Shown: positions 60,650 through 64,000 of the stretch, piece after piece
Position numbering within the stretch: position 1 is the stretch's first letter
Layout: every line of letters starts with the position of its first letter
NCBI GenBank assembly: GCA_016722065.1
Contig: JADKGX010000001.1
Coordinates: 1,736,001 to 1,800,000 of the forward strand
Reading direction: 5' to 3'
Length of the DNA stretch: 64,000 bases
Source of the DNA: Planctomycetota bacterium
GTDB lineage: Bacteria; Planctomycetota; UBA8742; UBA2392
Program-made: the position numbers and the translations under genes
Notes under the pieces: model-generated
Databases searched by the model: none
Seen by the model: the letters and a program-made list of their open reading frames with translations, nothing else
Told to the model about the DNA's origin: nothing

Positions 60650-61402
60650 CTAGTTCGTGACAATCGAGAACGAGTTCTTCTTGTCGCTGCGGTTCAGGAT
60701 GATGATTTTGAATTCGGCGTCGGCCTTGGGCGTCCAATCGCACCAGCAGGAGTCGCCCTTGGTTTCATCTGAAGCCACGCGGTTGCCCGCGGCATCCAGA
60801 ATGTAAAGGTCAAGTTCGCCGTCGCCCTGGCCGCCCACCCACACCGCTGCCAGTTCGCCCTTCTTGAACTTGACGGCCAGCGCGGCCTGGTACATGCGTT
60901 CGACGCCCTTGGCGTCCTTGAACTTGCCGTCGCAGGCGCCGTTGGCAAACACGGCCCCGGCAATGGCGCCGCGGCCCTTAAGACCCATCTTGGCAATCGC
61001 ATCCATCACGTTGCGCTTGAGAACGTCTTCGCCACACATCTCCAGTGCTTCCTTCAGCACGGCGTCACTGCCAATGGCGCGCACGTTGACGGGCTTGGCG
61101 TCGTTTTCGGCCACAATCATGGCGCCCAGTTCGCTGGATTCTTCCAGCGGCACGTCGGCCAGAATGCGGCTGGCAAGCGCCAGGGCGCCGGGGTGCTTGT
61201 TGTCGCGGCCCCACTGGGCCAGTTCTGCGGCCAGGCGCACGTGCTTGACGCCTTCGGTGGCTTCCTTCTTTCCCGCTTCTTCATGTTCCGCTGCGGGTGG
61301 GGTTTCCTTCTGCGCCTTGACTGGCGTGGCCAGTTCCACGGCCGCAATCACGGCCAGCGACATTGCAATCACGATCAGACTGCCCACTGTGAGATAGCGC
61401 AT
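60650..61402 (-). CDS. Secreted protein with PPC-like C-terminal domain
   Basis: 250 residues. Signal peptide or anchor (LIVIAMSLAVIAAVELATPVKA), Glu/Lys-rich linker, a helical middle (about 50-150), and a C-terminal beta-sandwich (AAVWVGGQGDGELDLYILDA, CWCDWTPKADAEFKIIILNR), which matches the pre-peptidase C-terminal (PPC) domain pattern. Such domains are often exported adjuncts. GGAG lies about 10 nt before ATG. It is 17 bp upstream of the caspase-like gene, so the two are likely coexpressed. Confidence 0.8.
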   Translation of the reverse strand: MRYLTVGSLIVIAMSLAVIAAVELATPVKAQKETPPAAEHEEAGKKEATEGVKHVRLAAELAQWGRDNKHPGALALASRILADVPLEESSELGAMIVAENDAKPVNVRAIGSDAVLKEALEMCGEDVLKRNVMDAIAKMGLKGRGAIAGAVFANGACDGKFKDAKGVERMYQAALAVKFKKGELAAVWVGGQGDGELDLYILDAAGNRVASDETKGDSCWCDWTPKADAEFKIIILNRSDKKNSFSIVTN

Positions 61403-61485
61403 GCCCGTAGTCTCCGGCCGATGTTGTTGAGCCCTGGCGGGCCTCGGCTTGCCCGCCCCTGAAAATGTACGTTGATTCCAGCCTT

Positions 61486-63282
61486 TTAAGCCAATGCTTC
61501 GGCCAGGTCGCCCAATCCTGGCGCGATTCTGAGCCCCTGTTGTTTTTCGGCAAAGCCCTTCAACTGAAACTCCTCAAGCTGGCCTGGCTGCCCTGCGGCC
61601 TTGGCGGTGGCTTGTGCGCAGACAAGTTCACCTGGTTGGGCCTCGGCTTGCAGGCGTGCTGCCATGTTCACGCTGCGTCCGATGGACAAATACTCCATTT
61701 TGTACTGACTTCCGAGGGCTCCCGTTACAACAAGTCCGGTTGCGACCCCAACTCTAATCTGCAACCCGAAGGGATCGCCCGTGATTGTACGCACAAGTGA
61801 GGTTCGGTTCATGCAGGTGAGCAGTTCTTTGGCGAAAGCAATCGCGCGGGATTCGTGATTCGGCCCCTGGGCCTCAGCGACCAGCCCGTCGCCCTGATAC
61901 TGGTGTGGTCGCACGCGGTGGCGCTCAAACAGTGGCACGGCCCGTTCAAAGACACTTCGAATCGTATCCATCACTTCCTGCGCACCGAGCTTTTCAAAGC
62001 GACGCGTAAAGCCCACCACATCCGCAAAAATGCTGGTCACGATTTCTTCGCGGCCGCGTGAAAGCTCGCTGGCAGCCCGGCCGGTAAAGCGCGCTGTCAC
62101 ACGGTCGCCAAAGCCGCCCGGGTCAAGCTGCCGGTACACGCGGTCGACCCGTTCGACCCACAGCGGGTTGGCCCCGCGCAGCGCCACGCGGTCGGCGCGC
62201 TGCAGGTGGGCCAGCATGCGGGGTGCATCGCTGGCCTGTTGCGCGCGCTGGGCCAGCAGCAGTTCGGTCAGCAGTTCGGCCTCGCAGGGGCCGGGCACGT
62301 TGGCCAGCAGGCTGCGTGTGTCTTCCGCCAGCGTGGCCCCGGCAGTGCCGGGGCTGAGGCGCGCGCGCCAGTAGTGCACCAGGGCCCGTTCGGCTGGGGC
62401 GCTGAAGTTGACTTCCGCCTGGGCCAGCAGGGTTTCTCGCGCCGTTGCTTCACTTTGTGCCCGCGCCCGTGCCAGTGCGGCAAAGCCCTTGAGGTGGTGC
62501 GGGGTCGGGCCGCACAGGGCGGCCGTTGCCGCAAGCCGGTCTGCGGCAAGCATTGCCGCTTGTTCGGCCCCGGTTTCGCTATCCAGCAGGCCCTGCAACA
62601 GCAGTGTTTGCAGGCGCAGGCGCGTAAGTGCCGGCAGGCCGGGTTGCGACAGGGCTTGTTGGCAGGCCTGCACTGCGGCCTGTGCGTTGCCCAGCCCCAG
62701 TTCCAGCAGCGCCACGTTGCCCAGCGTGATGGCAATGCCCAGCGTGTCGCCGTCGCTTTGTTTATGGCGCGTTGATTGGTGGTACAGATAACGGGCTTCT
62801 GTCCAGGCGCCCTGCCACATGGCGGCCTGGCCCAGGCTGTCGAGTATCCAGTTGCGGCTGGGGGATTCCTCGGCAAGGCGCAGGGCTTCTACAAGCGCCA
62901 GTTCGCCCAGTGCCGGCTTGTCGCGCTGAATGTGCAGCACGCCCAGCGAATGCCAGGCGCGGGCGCGGGTAGCAGCGTCGGCCGTGGTGGCCAGTTGCTT
63001 CAGGGCGGCGCGCGCGGAATCTGGCTGGCCCCAGCGCAGTTCAAAGCGCGCCTGCAGCAGGGCAAGCGCCGGGTGCAACTCTGACGGGGGCGGCACTTGC
63101 ACCAGCCGGGCAAGGGCCTGGGTGGCCAGGTCGCGGTCCAGCATCTGCACGCCGCGCGTGGCGGCGTGCATTTGCCCGTCCCAGCCCAGGGGCAAATCGC
63201 TTGTGCCCAGCGAGGCATGTTCCGCCCGGCGCCACCAAAGGGCTGTATCAAAGGCCGGACTCTGGTTTGAGGGCTGGTTCAT
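61486..63282 (-). CDS. TPR protein with C-terminal class III nucleotide cyclase domain
   Basis: 598 residues. The N-terminal about 390 residues are TPR-like helical repeats. The cyclase domain (about 405-580) has FADVVGFTRRFEKLGAQEVM (first metal Asp), YQGDGLVAEAQG (second metal Asp) and SIGRSVNMAARLQ (Asn/Arg). The Lys that normally precedes the G-D motif is not at its usual place (H-Q-Y-Q-G-D), so nucleotide preference or activity may differ. It starts 7 bp after the WD40 gene, forming an operon. Confidence 0.87.
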   Translation of the reverse strand: MNQPSNQSPAFDTALWWRRAEHASLGTSDLPLGWDGQMHAATRGVQMLDRDLATQALARLVQVPPPSELHPALALLQARFELRWGQPDSARAALKQLATTADAATRARAWHSLGVLHIQRDKPALGELALVEALRLAEESPSRNWILDSLGQAAMWQGAWTEARYLYHQSTRHKQSDGDTLGIAITLGNVALLELGLGNAQAAVQACQQALSQPGLPALTRLRLQTLLLQGLLDSETGAEQAAMLAADRLAATAALCGPTPHHLKGFAALARARAQSEATARETLLAQAEVNFSAPAERALVHYWRARLSPGTAGATLAEDTRSLLANVPGPCEAELLTELLLAQRAQQASDAPRMLAHLQRADRVALRGANPLWVERVDRVYRQLDPGGFGDRVTARFTGRAASELSRGREEIVTSIFADVVGFTRRFEKLGAQEVMDTIRSVFERAVPLFERHRVRPHQYQGDGLVAEAQGPNHESRAIAFAKELLTCMNRTSLVRTITGDPFGLQIRVGVATGLVVTGALGSQYKMEYLSIGRSVNMAARLQAEAQPGELVCAQATAKAAGQPGQLEEFQLKGFAEKQQGLRIAPGLGDLAEALA

Positions 63283-63288
63283 GTTGCG

Positions 63289-64000
63289 CTATCGCAGACC
63301 ATCCAGGCCGTGCTGCACGCCCTTGGCGCAGAGTTCAAAGTAGTCTTTGTCCGGCCCGGCCGGGGTGGCCGCAGCCAGCGCGCGAAACTTGGCCAAAGCG
63401 TCGGTCAACATGGGCTTGTCGGAGTTGCGATCGCCGTTGTGCCACAACACGCGGGCCAGCAGCAGGCGGTCGATCTCGGCGCCGTTTTGTTCGGCGGCGC
63501 GCAGGGTTTGCAGTGCCCAGTCGTCCTGGCCGCGAAAGGCATACCACTGGCCCAGCAAGGCCAGGGCGTTGGCGTCGTCGGGGTTGGCCTGCAGGGTTTC
63601 CAGCGCGCGCGGCAGCCTGGCTTGGAACTCCTTGTAGCGCGCGGCGCGGTCCATGCGCTGCACGGCCATGCCGCCGTGTTCTGCGGTAACGACAATCGAG
63701 TGGCCATCGGCACTCATAAACGTGCACAGCGCGACACCGTTGTGTGAAGTCCAGACAAACACCTCGCGTCCGGTTGCGGCATCCCACATGCGGCGCGAGT
63801 TATCTTCGCCGGTGGTCAGAAGATAGCGGCCGTCGGGCGTGTAACTGACAAAGGTGACGGCCTTGCCTTGCTCGTGGGCCTGAAAGCGCCGCAGAAACCG
63901 GCGCTGGGTTACATCCCATATCGAGACCGCGCCTTGTTCGTGGCCGCTGGCAATGAAATTGCCGTCGGGCGAAAACGTCAGGCTGCGAATCCAGTCGCCG
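63289..64000 (-). CDS. WD40-repeat protein with C-terminal TPR-like tail (5' part missing)
   Basis: An open frame continues from the stop at 63289 through the window end (237 codons seen). Visible WD40 blades include SLTFSPDGNFIASGHEQGAV with SIWDVTQRR, then YTPDGRYLLTTGEDNS with RRMWDAATG. These are followed by a helical tail with a TPR-like unit (DDANALALLGQWYAFRGQDD and WALQTLRAAEQ) as often found after WD40 domains in Planctomycetota and Cyanobacteria, sometimes preceded by a Ser/Thr kinase. The internal ATG at 63789 is not the true start. Confidence 0.85.
   Translation of the reverse strand, partial: GDWIRSLTFSPDGNFIASGHEQGAVSIWDVTQRRFLRRFQAHEQGKAVTFVSYTPDGRYLLTTGEDNSRRMWDAATGREVFVWTSHNGVALCTFMSADGHSIVVTAEHGGMAVQRMDRAARYKEFQARLPRALETLQANPDDANALALLGQWYAFRGQDDWALQTLRAAEQNGAEIDRLLLARVLWHNGDRNSDKPMLTDALAKFRALAAATPAGPDKDYFELCAKGVQHGLDGLR

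Overview
The window is G+C-rich bacterial chromosome, about 91% coding, with no rRNA, tRNA, phage or CRISPR. Several traits together suggest a Planctomycetota-like genome, probably an uncultured lineage: FHA- and PDZ-bearing membrane proteins, fused PilM-PilN proteins, class III nucleotide cyclases fused to NTPase/TPR modules, a membrane-anchored caspase-like protein, a Trp/Gly-rich secreted repeat protein, and a REP-associated transposase of the 'TYGTWLHGD' type. The phylum is inferred from gene content only.

Layout. 1-2068 holds the 5' part of a secreted beta-repeat protein. 2480-2640 is the 4.5S/SRP RNA gene with its promoter and terminator. 2667-7576 carries a twin-cyclophilin membrane protein, a lipoprotein, an acyltransferase and protoporphyrinogen oxidase. 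8291-18268 is a six-gene minus-strand operon: FHA-FHA membrane protein, PilM-PilN fusion, PilO-like, small membrane protein, secreted TPR protein, pseudopilin. A second PilM-PilN/PilO pair lies at 41830-44357. Between them are housekeeping genes: dnaK behind a sigma-54 promoter, pyk, uvrA, ribF-pyrE, an aconitase/isopropylmalate-isomerase homologue with its domains in swivel-first order, and leuS. 44520-49819 has hflX, an efflux adaptor, pcp, hemD and a DedA-like protein. 49803-64000 is rich in signalling and surface proteins: cyclase-STAND-TPR, a lipoprotein made of five 20-residue repeats, a PDZ/alpha-toroid hybrid, a caspase-like protein, a second cyclase, and a WD40 protein cut by the window end.

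The strongest non-genic signal is a REP/REPIN-like repeat family. It occupies four intergenic spaces (7621-8248, 20230-21132, 27079-27974, 41502-41713). In the third, two 147-bp direct copies bracket a RAYT (Y1/HUH) transposase gene. Copies come in short (about 106 bp), medium (about 147 bp) and long (about 455 bp) forms. The long form carries a separate hairpin-rich core between the two REP arms, and its two copies are inverted relative to each other. All four arrays lie at 3' ends of genes.

A second general signal is leaderless expression. At nine or more genes that lack a Shine-Dalgarno sequence, a -10-like hexamer (TAnnnT or close) sits exactly 6 nt before the start codon. This helped choose several starts, including those of the RAYT and of an NTPase-less TPR protein at 32774.
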